DNA of 64,000 nucleotides from NCBI GenBank assembly GCA_029851415.1, contig CM056741.1, positions 164,907,685-164,971,684 on the forward strand, read 5' to 3'. The position numbers were made by a program, and so were the translations under genes. This DNA comes from Eretmocerus hayati. Its lineage: Eukaryota; Arthropoda; Insecta; Hymenoptera; Aphelinidae. Of this stretch, positions 35,297 through 48,033 are shown piece after piece (within the stretch, counting starts at the first letter, position 1; the number at the start of each line of letters is the position of its first letter). Under the pieces are notes generated by a model. It made no database searches and was not told the origin of the DNA. It worked only from the letters and a program-made list of their open reading frames with translations.

Positions 35297-38200
35297 TTAG
35301 AATGGGACAACTTTTGCACGAAACAACTTGATCTCCCTTGGAACAATATTCTCGATCGCTTGTGCATTCACTTCGTGGTTTCTCGTTATTCTATCGTAGG
35401 ACTTTCTGAAATAGAAATATTCAAACGCCAAAGTGAGAAACGATATGGCAATCCCAATTCCAACCAATATGAACACTCCTCCGATAGTTGACACAGATAT
35501 ACCATCCATATCATCTGCGTCGTAGCATTTTTTCGCATCAGGATTCATTTTCCACCATTTATCCTTATTTGCGCTGAGCCAGTATTCCCGTTCCAAATCA
35601 CGTATGCTGAAAAAATGTACATCCGTTATCGTAGCGATTTCGATGATTGTGATTACATCAAGACTAAACTTTAATAGTCATTTAGTCTTAGTCTTGAGCT
35701 TTGTGAGATATAACTTACACAGAGTTAAATTTTTCGGTCAATGGAGAATTTTTCTGGAGAGCGATTGCGATTGGTTTTTTAGAAAATTCTGGACCGATTT
35801 CTCTGAATCTACAGTCGGTCAATACTTGATAACGTACGTTAGTAGTCTCGGTGATCAAAGCAAATTTTGAATCAGATTCAAACCTCTTCAGACCGTGTGT
35901 AATATTCTGAGACGTGTTATGGTGTTTGATCGATGAAAAAATTTTAATGTACTTGTCGCTCAACGGATATTCCCATACCGCCAGTTGAGCTCGTTCGTAT
36001 GGAGATAGACTATCGTTCAGCGTCATATCCTTCCATATCCTGGAGAAGCATCGGATGATTGAGACAGGTTGAAAATGTTTCTACGCAATTACGAAAGCAC
36101 ATTCTAAAGAACTGAGCTAGAATCAAAGTGCTTAATATTAGTAACGGATAGTGGAGATTCCGAGAGACGCGAAGCGCCGAAGGAGTATAATAGAAAAATT
36201 GTTTCCACACAATGTTGGACACACTGTGCGCGAAAGTGTCCTTTTCGCATGGATCTTTTACTTCCACTCACAGCTTGTCAAAAACACGGATTGTGACGAA
36301 AATGAGTGAAGTATGTGCTGTAACTTTCAACAGATTTTGCAGGCGAAAAACAAGTATGGGTTTAGACCACTATTATATATTGCGCTTTCAGTGACATTTT
36401 TAACATATCCTCATGGTGTTCGTTTATGGGTATGAAATAGCCGTCAGAAAAAATTCGCAGTACACTAATGCGACAAGACATTGTTTGAACTCCTGGATAT
36501 GTCATAAAAAATTTCATTCGACGATTAGTTACATTCCAAATCGTGTTCAGCCGCCAATTTTGTACCGAAACTCGATAGACACGTATATGGGGGATTGAAA
36601 AAACGTGTCATTGGGTCCTGAATTAATGGGGTCAAAAAAAGTTTGTTGGCAAATCTGGGCGCAGGATATCAGCCTGAACAAAATTCACCCTTTCTTGAGT
36701 GGAAACTTCATCTCAAACCCAATTTTCCCCAATTTTTATCGTGAAAATTTAAAATTGTCACTTGAAAATTGGAAATATCAAGTCTGCAGAGCCTGAACCT
36801 CAGAATTCACGCGCCCCATCAAGTATTAGAGCGCGCAGCATTGACATCCAAAATAGTATGGAACCGCGCGGACAAGTTTTCGAGTTCGCCCAGTACGCAC
36901 ATTATAGACTTGGCATTTGTCATCAAGCAATTGTTTCTTCCGTACCCATGTCTGTTAAAACCCGTCAAGAATGATCACAAGACTAGGTTTTTACAAGTGA
37001 AGTCATCTGTTCTTTCAGAATACGTAGTCAGAATCAAAATTGGACTTGCATTGAAATTTTCACTAAAAAAAGGAGAATTTTGATGAAAATACGTATTTTT
37101 CTCCCCTTAATCTTCATCCTATGCGTACCCGATCACGGGATCTGAGAAAACGGACAAATCTAAAAGGGAGTTATATCGTATAATATTTTTTCAGAAGCTA
37201 TTTGATACTCAGAATGGAGGTCGAAAGAGATGAGTAGATTTTAATGATGATCAAAAAGTGCCCCAACAAATTTTTTTGTTTCGATCGATAACTTAGGTCA
37301 AGATTCGTCAATTACAATTTGTTGGACCCATAGATTTGGTGGTATCGGACTCGGTGACACATTTCTTTGGTCTCCCAGCGACATATATCCATCAATTTGG
37401 ATACGAAATCGCCGTTTGAGGAATGTTTGAATTTGAAAAATTGTATCTTTTGGCAAAAATCGAATGTAACTCTGCAGTATCGCATCAAACGGAATTTTCG
37501 ATTATAAATTCTGAAATGTCAGACAATTTCTCATCAAATTGATCTACTGTGAATTTTCTCTGACGATTATTTCATACTCAAAAACGAGCCCAAAAAAGAT
37601 CTTGTAAGAATGTCATTTCAGACGCTGGTAGGTTTTGTGCAAAAATGAATTAAGTTACTGTGTGATATGCAAAATCATCAGCAGGTGCTAAGCACGTTCA
37701 CTGCGTAGCTTATTTTTCGTAATTTAATTTCTATCGTGATCTGGACTCTCGTGTTATGTTGGCAAACACATCTAATATTGGGCTGAATTCTTCTTTAATC
37801 CACCATCTATGTTCTTGGCAACGTGATTCATCCTGATGAATTCTTATCAGGGGCATTTTCTGAGCTAATAATCCAAGACGGTAAAGATTGAAAAATATCA
37901 ACTCGTGGGCCTTAGAGTGAACATGTTAAGTGCAATATCAATGAATACATAAATTCACTAAACTCGTAAGACTTGGTCTCGATGTAGTTCATCCTCTCAA
38001 AGTATTTGTAAGTGTCTGAATTATTGATAACAGAATACGGATGCCGGAACTGGTTCACCAAATCGTCGAAGCTTTCAATGCTTTTCTCGACTTTGGATAG
38101 GGTCAATTTAGCGGCCAAATTGGCTGTATACGAGGCAATAATGATGAAACCAAATAACCACCACGTCGCAGCTACGAGTCTACCACTGAGATTTTTAGGA

Positions 38201-41200
38201 GCCTCTCCTCCACCTTGGGGTGTCAAAGATGTCAGGCAGAACCACATGGATTCGCGTAGTCCAAATATTCTTTTATCCGGATCGTTCCTATACTTTTCCT
38301 GATTGTTCTGGTAGCTGTATGGTGAGTGCTTATCGAATAGCCAGAGAAGAAGACTAGTGAAAATGAATGCTCCGAGGATGCAAAACCATACTTCTGACTC
38401 AAGGACTGAAAGGAATCTGAAAAATAAATGTTTGACTATTTGATTACCCGATCGGCTATTATTCATGGTTTTCGGAGTTTGTATAGTCTATTGTGATCCT
38501 GTGGGTTATTTTGTCTGTATTGCATGCTGAACAGAAACGTGTTTGATTAGTTTTGATTAATCAGTTGATATTAAACTCAGCTTCCGAGAAATCTTATTTT
38601 TGAAGTTTTTTTTGCCCTATCATAAAACTGCCGATAAAACCCAATGATGTTATTAAAGGATCATGATCAAATACCCATCAAGAATAGTTATAGAGCACAG
38701 TATAAATGCACCGATAAGTGTTAAAATTTTCTGACCCCTTGATGAAGGTGATTCGATACATTGCAACCAGAGTTGTGACTGATTTCTGAAAGTAGAGGGG
38801 CCTTGAGGTATCAGAACAACCGTGAGCTCAGAACTTCCAGACAACCGCTGTTTGATTTACAATTTGATGCTCTGATCTCTTTCATTTTTCGAAACTAGTA
38901 TTGAATTGACCTCGTTAGGGAGTCATTTCGGAGGAAATTTTGTCAGTTATCGATTAATGAATACATTTAGAGGCATTCAATCACGCGTATACGAGAAATG
39001 AGCAATAACTAAAGAAAAAATTTGGTCCAAAAATCACGGAAAATTGATGTACGGAGAGGGAAAAGGGGAAAGGAAATCTTTCTTGCCTACACTCAAAAGT
39101 TTTTACCTTCTTTCCTAGTCTTCAAAAGGTCCTTTAGGGAGTGAAGACATTTATATAAAAAATTGGGAAATAACGGACACCCTACAAGGCACATGCATTA
39201 CAACGTCTTTCGTCTTCTCATTTATGTATACCCGATTTTTACCTACTGTATCCATTAACAGAATTCCATCGCCGTGGATATGAAAATATTCATCTATGTC
39301 AAATGACGAATATCTTCGTTTCTTGAACATTTGAAGCAAATTCAACAACTTTTAGAAGAAAATTCCATCGTTGAAGTATTTTCCGTCGTTGTTGAGCTCT
39401 TGTTATTGTGTAAACGTTTTGTGACTCTATACCGTAAGTAGTTCCACATCACGATCGATCGAAATTCTGAATCAAATAGTAAACAAAAATATGAGCCAGT
39501 GCGTCGATGTTATCGATCAATTCACTTTTCGCATTAAGTGTGCAGCGCTGGAAAGTGATGCTCAACTCCTTCTTCCATGAATCAATCTCTGCACGAGAAC
39601 GAAAAATAATTTTGCAAAACTCGACACTCACAAGGCTCAAAAAACAAAGATTTGAAAACTCGCAGATAATCTTGTGTTAGCATCGGATGAATCTATACTT
39701 CATTACCGATGTCGAGCAGGGGGAAGCTAGAGCTTGATAGGGCCCTTGATAGTAGTGTCGTTACTGTGCAGCAATATATCGTTTATCAAAAGCGACGCCC
39801 ATCGATCATACCAGACAATGCAGCCTTATTATACCGCAACGCCGTTCTCCCTTTCCACCCTAACAATTCTCTAAGAATTTACTCACCCATATTCATACAC
39901 AAACACAATAATATATTTGGATGATGTATGAATTTTGACCATCACGAGGTCACCCAATTTTCGTTGACCACATTTAGTCCGAGCGCTGGAAGGGAGGTGG
40001 GTTCTGAGTAAAAGTTCGTGTTTCAGAAGATTTGAAAATGTGATATAAAGTATTTTAAGGCGCTGAATCGAATGCACGAGGTCGTCAGCCCGAAAACCCC
40101 GACGTTTTTTTGTTATTTAGTGCAAAATTATGGTTTTTTAAAAAAAATTCGGAAAATATGCATTTTTCCGAAAAATTTGTTGAGACAAAAGTTATAGAAC
40201 GCAAAATTTCCTACAAAAAAAGTCCTCACAACATTTCCGGAAAATCCAAGCCTGGGGCGGGGAATGCGCAAAAACCAGTCCGCGCTTTTAATATTGGCTA
40301 CTAAACTCGCTGCCAATTTGGCAGTTGTCAATTTAGGGCCAGGTGACCAAATGCATCTTGAAGAGGATAAAATTCCCTTCAAAATGGTATAGGTCGTATC
40401 TCGCTCAAAACAAAGCCCTTCGAGCATAGCCCAAAAGAAAGAGAAATAAGTGTGTCGAAACGGTTCGCACGGCAGAATCTGCCCTCTTCCTCTTTCTCTC
40501 GCTTCATACTGGAGACGCTTCGTACTCAGCGAGATACGACTCGTACCATTTTGAAGGGAATTTCATCATCTTTAAGATGCACTTGGCCGCCTAGTCCTAA
40601 ATTGACATCTGCCAAATTGGCAGCGAGGTTAGTGGCACTGCCTCGGCGGCCCCATATCTATATAAGCCCATGTTAAATGCGCGGAACGATTTTCGCGCAT
40701 TTCCCGAATCAGGCATTGGTTTTCTTTTAAATTTTGCGTTCTTCAACTTTGGTTTTAACAAATTTCTCGTGAAAATGCATATCTCTCGATTTTTTTGCAA
40801 AAAACCATAAATTTGCACTAAAAGTTGTTATAACAACTTTTAGTGCAAATTATAACGAAAAAACGCCGGGCTTTTCGGATTGGCGACCTCATGCATTCGA
40901 CTCAGCTCCTCAAAATACATTAGAATACACACCCTTAAACTTTCTGGAACACAAATTTCACTCAGACCCCCCTTCCCCAGCGCCCCGACTAATAATCAAA
41001 AACTAGCATATATAATCGTTATATTATTATTATATCGCGATAAAAGTTCTCTGGAATCCCCCGTATAGGATGTATGTATAGGTGTACAACTTCATTCTTG
41101 TTCACTTTGCCTCGTGATTGAGTGCAACCAAGCAGGATAAAGCCATCCACGAAGCGTTAACTTAACGGCGGGTAATCAATAAACGACATCGTTCGCACGT

Positions 41201-44200
41201 GCCAGTAGTACCAAAAGTGGATGATGGGGCTAAAGCTAAATCGGAGAGACATTGGCCCGTTGATCGGTTACGATTTGTCACGAGGCTCTAGGATGCTGCA
41301 GTTCTGATGTAAGAGGGTAAGCTCGTCTTTCTCGTTAAATCTCTCGATTCTACTTGGCAGAGCTTGAAATGTGATAATATTCTCGCATTCATGGAGGTAT
41401 CTTATGAGATAATCCTTATACTATTATCGATCAATTTCAGAGATTTAGTCATTTATTGCAATTGAAATTGTTTGTGGAGGTGGGATACGGTTATGAGTTC
41501 TGAAATTTATGCCAATCTGATTTGATTTACAGTCGGATGGGTTGTTTGTTACGTAAAAGGGTTTGACATTTGTGCCGTTGTAAGATTAGGCATGAGAAGA
41601 TTTGTGGGGTAAATTCAAATTTATCTAACTATTATCCCGTTCTTGCTCTAATGCTCTTAGGAGTTGTTCGATCGTCAAATTCAAGCTTACTGTTCTGTGC
41701 TGAACTCGAGTGAGTTTGAGTTGAAAATTTCATTGAAAAATCAATGCAAAATTCATTAAAAATTGAAGATTAATTACTGGATCATATGCGTGGAACAAAA
41801 GAATGACATGATATACAGATCTGATGGAAGTCAAGATTTTGATTGTGTGATCGCTCTGAGCAAACCGAGCATTTTCTCAAATTTAATGCAAGTTTCACAA
41901 TTACTGCACTTCCTCAAATACGCACGGAGACGATTCACTACAAAATTGCTTCCAGGACCGCGAACGCCATTCTTTCTATCAAAGTAGACGAAGTTATAGG
42001 AGAGACATTTTCTTTTGAAGTACTAGAGGGTAAATTACATGAACAATATGCCGGACAACCTGTTTGGATAGCCATGAGAGTAAAATCCATTGAAAGTTAT
42101 CAAGACGTTCTCTTACCGATGTGAAATTATCTCTCTAATAATACTCAACGTATCAAGATCATTACAACCTCATTTCTACATTTTGATTCAATAATGAGAA
42201 TACTAGTTTTCAAATTGCAAGCGATTTCCTAGTAATCATTGTTCAGAGGCAGAAATCAGAATTTTCTGGGAATCGAAACCAGTTTCTCTATCGGTCGTGC
42301 AAGTGAGAGCATTGGAAAATTGTATGAATAAGGCTTCTCCCACGCACAGGATGGAAGATAATTTCTCTGATCTAGTCGAACTGCGTTGGCAAATGAAGTG
42401 TTATCCGTTTTCGGTTAATAAATGTATCGTATAGTGCAGCTAAACTATTTACTGAGAAAAGTTTCATGAATTCCGACCCGAATTTCCAACTCCAGTGGTT
42501 GAATAGATGATTCCAGCCAATTTGACTGAAATCCAACCAATGTGGTTGAAATTCAATCAATGTCACCAATCCGCACGTGACCCCCGCCGAAACGTTGAAA
42601 TACCTGATGAGTTTTTGTCCGGAAAAGCTTTCAGCGACGCCACTCCGGATTATTTCCATTTGTTGGCGAAAAACTGTGACAAAAATTGTTGTCTTCAAAC
42701 AATCATGTCGCCCCGCGGCTCATCGGCCTATTCATCTCGTGGGTCACGGATTGATAATCATACTCACGATTATAATTTCAATCACGCCGTTGAAATACTC
42801 TTTCATCCAAGTAACATGATCTAAATTTCGACTTAGCCCCCATGGTTGAAATTTTCTTTTTTTCCACCACGTGGTCGAAAATCCAATGTATTTTTTTTTA
42901 CAATTTTGTACAGTGCAAATATATCCCGGAAGGCTCCAATATTCACATTATCATTTAGATGTATTTTTGATTGATTTCGATATTTTCATGGAGCCGTGAG
43001 ATTGAAAAATTTCTTACGTCACGAATCTCGGTACAAAATGTAAAATTTTCGTTTCAATTCTATTGACAATTATTCATAGTCTAAGAGATCAGACTGTCCA
43101 CCGGTTTAGATTTGAGTAGTTCTGTTGAAACTTCAACATTTGGAGGCCGAAAATGTGCCAACCCCAAATCCCACTTCGGAAGGTTCTGGCATGTATTTTT
43201 CGACTTTTCCAAACATATAATGTATTATTCAACTCGTGCACGGATTCAAAAATTTCCACCCATCGGTACCATAAGGATAACACGTATAACACGGTAGTGG
43301 CGCACGGAACCTGACATTTGACACTAAAATTGATCTCACGGCCAAACAATTCAAGCTACAGTCTTGGGGTTTCGGGGTTTTCATTAGGCCATCAGATACT
43401 TTGAAAAAAGCTGGCTAGGACCTCCGTAATCTTGCGTTTAAGGGTCGCACTAGTGGGGCACGGAACTGACCAAAAAAGTTAGCAAAACCAGATTTTCGCG
43501 GGAAAGAGCTCCGCAAAGTATGAAAATCGATTTTTTTCAAAATCCTGAGGCATGGAAAAGTTGCGCCTGACGATTCACTCTTTAAATATAAGTTGGTGCG
43601 GAAAAGTGTAGAATGAGGCAAATTCACTTTTATCGAGGTTAACTGAGCGAGTAAAATTTCAAGTAAAACTGTGCCACAAAATGTATGTGCTCCGCACACA
43701 TACGAAAAGCGATCTTTTAGTGGGCTATTATAGCAATGGGATTTAGTGCTCAATGGCATTGTATTTGATAAGTTTACCCGCCCGAATCTCAAACGAGACC
43801 CACCGTGACGCTTTACACTCACAAAAGTCGGAAAAATGAAAAACCACAGCGCACGGAACTGACAATTTGACCCCTTTTTCGATGATAATTTCTTTTTGGC
43901 GACCCTGGATCGCCAAACTTATGATTGTGCCAAGAAGAGCACCAAAAAATACATCGATAATGACAAATTTTTTCCCAAGCATTTGAAGGGTTTGTACAAG
44001 TAGGCACATATTATTTCAAAGTTTCCACAGAACCACTCATATACATTCTGAAACTTTCGATTAAACCTTTTTCCAATCTAAAAATAAACATCCTTTCTTT
44101 CATCAAAATACTACTTATACGCGCAATACAATTTTTTTTCTTCCAGAATGAAGAAGCTGAAATCGAAGATTGCATCGGTCATAGTGTACGTATGTGAAAG

Positions 44201-47200
44201 GGCTGTTCTTCTGTAACGCCTTTTACTGAAAATTGATTCTCTTTGTGGACTGTTGGATACTTCGAAAACCTTGTCCAATTCAATATTCTAGCACTGTATA
44301 CCTATTGAAATATATTTCGTCTAAATGCTTCTACTAATGAGCTACACGAAAAGAACTCTTCCTAAAACGCTTTTTTTCCATTTGGACTCTCAATATCAAA
44401 TACATTTTCTCTTCAATTTTATTTCTGCACGATCTCAAAAGATTCTTTTTTCGACTCTAGTTTTGCATTCAAGAGAAGTACAAAGAGGGTATTTCGAGGT
44501 AGAAGGTAGAGATATTTCCTTAATAAGTTCTGAGAAAATTGTGATTTAATATTACAGAGCTGCAATTATATGATACTCGTGTATATGTATATTTTCGTAT
44601 CTTACATTCAGGAAAAAATGGTGAATTCATTCATACACTGTAAAAAATTCAGGGTCTGACAAGTAGCATAAGATGATTGCGTTATGAATTTTGTTATACG
44701 TTATAGCCACAAAAAGTGAGATGGCGGGGTACTTTTGTTACCTTAAACCGTAACGTAATGTCACTAACGGGATACAATAACGTAACAAAACTACAATGCC
44801 AGGATTTCGTTTTGCTATCAATAACGTTATTTTGTAGTAACGAAACTCGATTTTCACGTGAATAATGTTATATGGGAAGAACGATACGAAATTCTGGGTA
44901 TAAAGGTTTAGTTACATTATTCGAGTAACGTAATTCACACATTATGAATTCACATGATGATTGATTTCGTTACGTTGCTTCCGCGAGTAACATAACGAAA
45001 TTAAAATTGTTTTGTGTTTCGTTTTTTCCTTCCACCAAGTAATCAGCACGAAGTTTTGCCCCGCGAGGTCATTAGATAGAGAAGACGAGATATGATTGAT
45101 TCCTAATGCGCCAAAAATAAATTAGATTGGCGGGTATATCTGTTAACAAAACTGTAGTTGAAGGGAAAACTTTCGAAAATTTCTAATTTTTTACCAGAAT
45201 CTGATACCTTTGACATGATCAATGAATATCATTCGGATCATTGAAAAGTTACCATTTTTCCTGCTATTTGAGATGCTTTTTACAGAATCACCCTACGACG
45301 CATAGAGTCCAAAATGCCGCCATCTTGAGTGAGGGTGACAGAATTTATGAGCGGTAGTGAATATAACGAAGAAAATAACGTAACGAAACTCGAAAAATAA
45401 TTTCGTTATGTTATCGTAATATAAAACATTAACAAACGTCTTGGAATTTACGTCACTCAATTTTGTCATCAGTTTCGTTAGTTTTGAATAACGTAATCCA
45501 CATGTACTTTGTTATACTTTTTTGTTGAAAATAACGAAACTCAAAACGAAACAAAATTGAATTCGTTATGGTTTTAACGTTATTCTAGTAACGTGACTAA
45601 AGAGATAACAAGATTCCCTTCATTATTCAACGAAATAACGAATATCATAACAGACATCTGACCAATTTGGTTGACTTCCAACCAAATTGGTCAACCAGAG
45701 ATTGAGAATTCAACCAGTTAGTTGATTCATTTGCCCTGAAAAGCAACTCTTGACCTATTGAAGCATGAAGTCGATCCTCAAGTAGGTGCCTTCAACATTT
45801 AGTGAAAAAAGTCTTCGTGTAGTACTGAATTGGAATATTTATCGCATCAGAATACAAATAAGATAGGATCGTCTGTTCCGTTAGTGGTGTGTTTGAAAAA
45901 AAATGAGTAATGGCTTGTCAACGCAGAGGTAGAACGATGCTGTACATTTTTGAGTTGATCAAATACTTATACTCTTATCATTTCAAATTTCTCTCTCTAT
46001 CTTTTATTTATTCACCACTGAAGCAATCTACTGCAACAGGCCTCATCCTTTGATTTAACCTTCATCCATCGAATGAACAGTGCTCTTGAAGCAGGTCGTA
46101 ATCCAGACTGCCAACCGCAAGCGGGTTTCTATTAGTTAGATATGGTTAGAGACTTTCATGAGATCGCATCCCAATAACAATCGAAATCGTCACTTGAATC
46201 GCTTTCGTAAAAAATCGAAAACAAGTCTTTATTTGACAGTTCTCACTATTCTACACTGGATAACTCGATGGTAACGCATTTTATCCAAAAATGTGTAGGA
46301 AAATTTTTCGTAGGTCTTTGGAAGATGAACAAAAAAAGGTCTGTGCACACTTTCTCATATGAGGCCCCCTGTTCCTGCAATAAACGTATCTTCGTCCAAG
46401 TTCCATATTTTTCATTGTTTCAACCCCATAACTCAGAAAGAATACATCGTATCGTAGAATGTGTAGATCAACTTTTTGTAAGTCTTTAAGAGATGAACAA
46501 AAAATTCCTCCACATTTCCTCGTGTGAAGCCTCCTATTTCCGCAATTGAAGTATTTTCGTGCAAGGCTCATATTTTTCCTGATTATAGTCGAAACCGACA
46601 TAAATGAGACAAAATTATATTTCTTGGACGAAAATACTTCAATTGCGGAAATAGGAGGCTTCACACGAGGAAATGTGGAGGGATTTTTTTGTTCATCTCA
46701 GACCTACAAAAAGTTGATCTACTTATTCTTCGATACAATGTATTCTTTTTGAGTTACGGGGTTGAAACTGTGAAAAATATGGAACTTGAACGAAGATACG
46801 TTTATTGCAGAAACAGGAACCCTCATATAAGAAAATGTGTCCAGAATTTTTTTCGTTCATCTTTCAAAGATCTACAAAAAATTACTCCACACATTTTTGG
46901 ATAAAACGAGTTTCCATCGAGTTATCGAGGATAGAAAAGTAAAAACTGTCAAATTAACGCCTATTTATACTTCTTCCTAAATCGGCTCAAGTGGTGATTT
47001 AGATTCCTATTGGAATGTGATCCCATATAAATGTCTCTAACCATATCTAACAAGAATCCCACTTACATCAGTCGGCAGTCTAGATGACGACCTGCTTCAA
47101 AAGCACCGTGAGGATTTATGTGATTAGCGCCCCCAAACACTCTTGTATACAGAGTTTCAGCAAGATCCAAAAATTGTGGACACTTTCATGAGCGTTTGAA

Positions 47201-48033
47201 CCTCCCGTTCACCAAAAATTCTGAATTTTGATAAACAAGTGTTACTCTTCGTCGATCGTAAATTTTTATTTAATCATGACAAGAAATTGTAACTCCCAGT
47301 CAATGACGAGGAAAATATACTACTCTTCGTCAATCATAAGAAGAAGTGTTACTCTTCGTAGGAGCCATTGATATGGTATATACAAATAGAAAATGTTCTA
47401 CCGTGATGACTAATGCTTATCACGTTTATTTTGAGTCGATTGGTGCAAAAACTGGATGAGACTTCTTTTATCAGATAATGTTCCTTATATAGGGTTCTTG
47501 ATTTATCCATTTCTCGAGACGTATGTTCAATCATGTGGCGTCGTGATCAACCAGTGGTTGAAGCCAAAAATGACCCAATTGCTTGATTATCCGTGTCAAC
47601 CGCTGGTATTTTCACTGTAGTACAGTAGCAATGACAAGGGAATGAAGAAAAATGATCATAATCACCTAAAGAGAGTCGACTGGTTCTCGGGTTTTAACAT
47701 CAAAACGGAAATTCCGCTAGGCTCATAAATGGGTTCGGTGAAATCTACAACTTTCTTCCGCTCTGACATCAGTGCAAGAGCTCCCAAACCAATATCTGCT
47801 TTCCTCTCCTTCAAATCCTGAATCAATCCATTCCAATTTCCTTCGTCGTCCATGTATCCATATTCATTCTCGTTTCTAACTCCGATCTCGTATTGAAAAT
47901 TAAGACGACGCGAAAGCTCGTTTAAAATATCGATCAGCATTCCACTGTATAGATTTTTCTCTTCATCGTATTCGACAAAAGGCCGTTTCAGTATTGTCAC
48001 TACTCGATAGATCGCTTTACTCGTTGTGTTCAT
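35297..48033 (-). CDS. IR25a-like ionotropic receptor lacking the amino-terminal domain
   Basis: Four coding exons, minus strand: 48033-47666, 38416-37964, 36039-35719 and 35606-35297, giving 483 residues; intron 1 is about 9.2 kb. IR25a is the broadly expressed co-receptor of arthropod ionotropic receptors, and this paralogue follows it from the start of the S1 ligand lobe (AIYRVVTILKRPFVEYDEE). It has GNWNGLIQDL, KADIGLGALALMSER, first membrane segment about 132-150, pore loop TSLTPQGGGEAPKNL, third segment about 210-230, S2 (VWEYPLSDKY), KPIAIALQKNSPL and fourth segment about 421-444. Missing relative to IR25a is the roughly 400-residue amino-terminal domain; a stop lies in frame just before the ATG and no acceptor is evident. 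The gate motif reads SYTANLAAKLT, with Lys226 in place of the conserved Phe. The S2 segment usually DATDIKYL reads ETTNVRYQ. No stops interrupt the exons. Confidence 0.85.
40050..40919. mobile_element. Foldback element inside intron 1 of the IR25a paralogue
   Basis: Left arm begins TATTTTAAGGCGCTGAATCG and the right arm ends with its inverted counterpart (CTCAGCTCCTCAAAATA). Shared inverted blocks include the CGAATGCACGAGGTCG region, GCATTTTTCCG, and CTGCCAATTTGGCAG with its surroundings. Arms are about 410 bases with moderate divergence. No coding sequence. Target duplication is not clear. Confidence 0.8.
41843..42124 (+). CDS. Isolated open frame with coding-like composition, unassigned
   Basis: A 93-codon plus-strand frame ending at a TGA at 42,124, inside intron 1 of the opposite-strand receptor gene. 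The part from about residue 17 has balanced, protein-like composition (SFTITALPQIRTETIHYKIA, then VDEVIGETFSFEVLEGKLHE and a tail VKSIESYQDVLLPM). No upstream exon or convincing acceptor was found and I do not recognise a family. It may be a 3' exon of a nested gene, a relic, or chance. Confidence 0.22.
   Translation: MCDRSEQTEHFLKFNASFTITALPQIRTETIHYKIASRTANAILSIKVDEVIGETFSFEVLEGKLHEQYAGQPVWIAMRVKSIESYQDVLLPM
43299..43870. repeat. Short repeated motif GCACGGAACTGAC
   Basis: Three copies, near 43,301, 43,457 and 43,852, the first with one extra base. They are spaced irregularly in AT-rich intronic sequence, with TTTGAC following two of them. Confidence 0.4.
44675..45655. repeat. Region dense in AACGTAACGAAA-type motifs
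   Basis: Dozens of variants of AACGTAACGAAAC and its complement (GTTTCGTTACGTTA) are scattered over about 1 kb on both strands, with loose inverted similarity between the two ends (GCGTTATGAATTTTGTTATA against CTGTTATGATATTCGTTAT in reverse complement). This resembles a decayed non-autonomous element with many subterminal transposase-type motifs. Boundaries are approximate. Confidence 0.5.
46078..47110. mobile_element. 1.03-kb foldback element inside intron 1 of the IR25a paralogue
   Basis: Arms of about 500 bases meet near 46,590. Left terminus ACAGTGCTCTTGAAGCAGGT is matched by right terminus ACCTGCTTCAAAAGCACCGT. Inner parts are almost perfect complements (for example CTCCTATTTCCGCAATTGAA against TTCAATTGCGGAAATAGGAG). 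Each arm also contains two diverged copies of a roughly 170-bp segment (GATGAACAAAAAA, ATGAGGCC, CGTATCTTCGT...), so the element is itself internally repeated. No coding capacity. Confidence 0.85.
47235..47362. repeat. Short direct repeats GTTACTCTTCGT
   Basis: Three close copies or near-copies (47,241; about 47,320; 47,349) in AT-rich intronic sequence downstream of the foldback element. Confidence 0.45.

Noticed and set aside
38653..38844. Minus-strand frame just upstream of the pore exon of the IR25a paralogue, with a hydrophobic segment
   Set aside because: Canonical IR25a joins the S1 exon directly to the pore exon, and phases agree without this frame.
43415..43822. 135-codon minus-strand frame
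   Set aside because: No family features; it spans dispersed GCACGGAACTGAC repeats in an intron.
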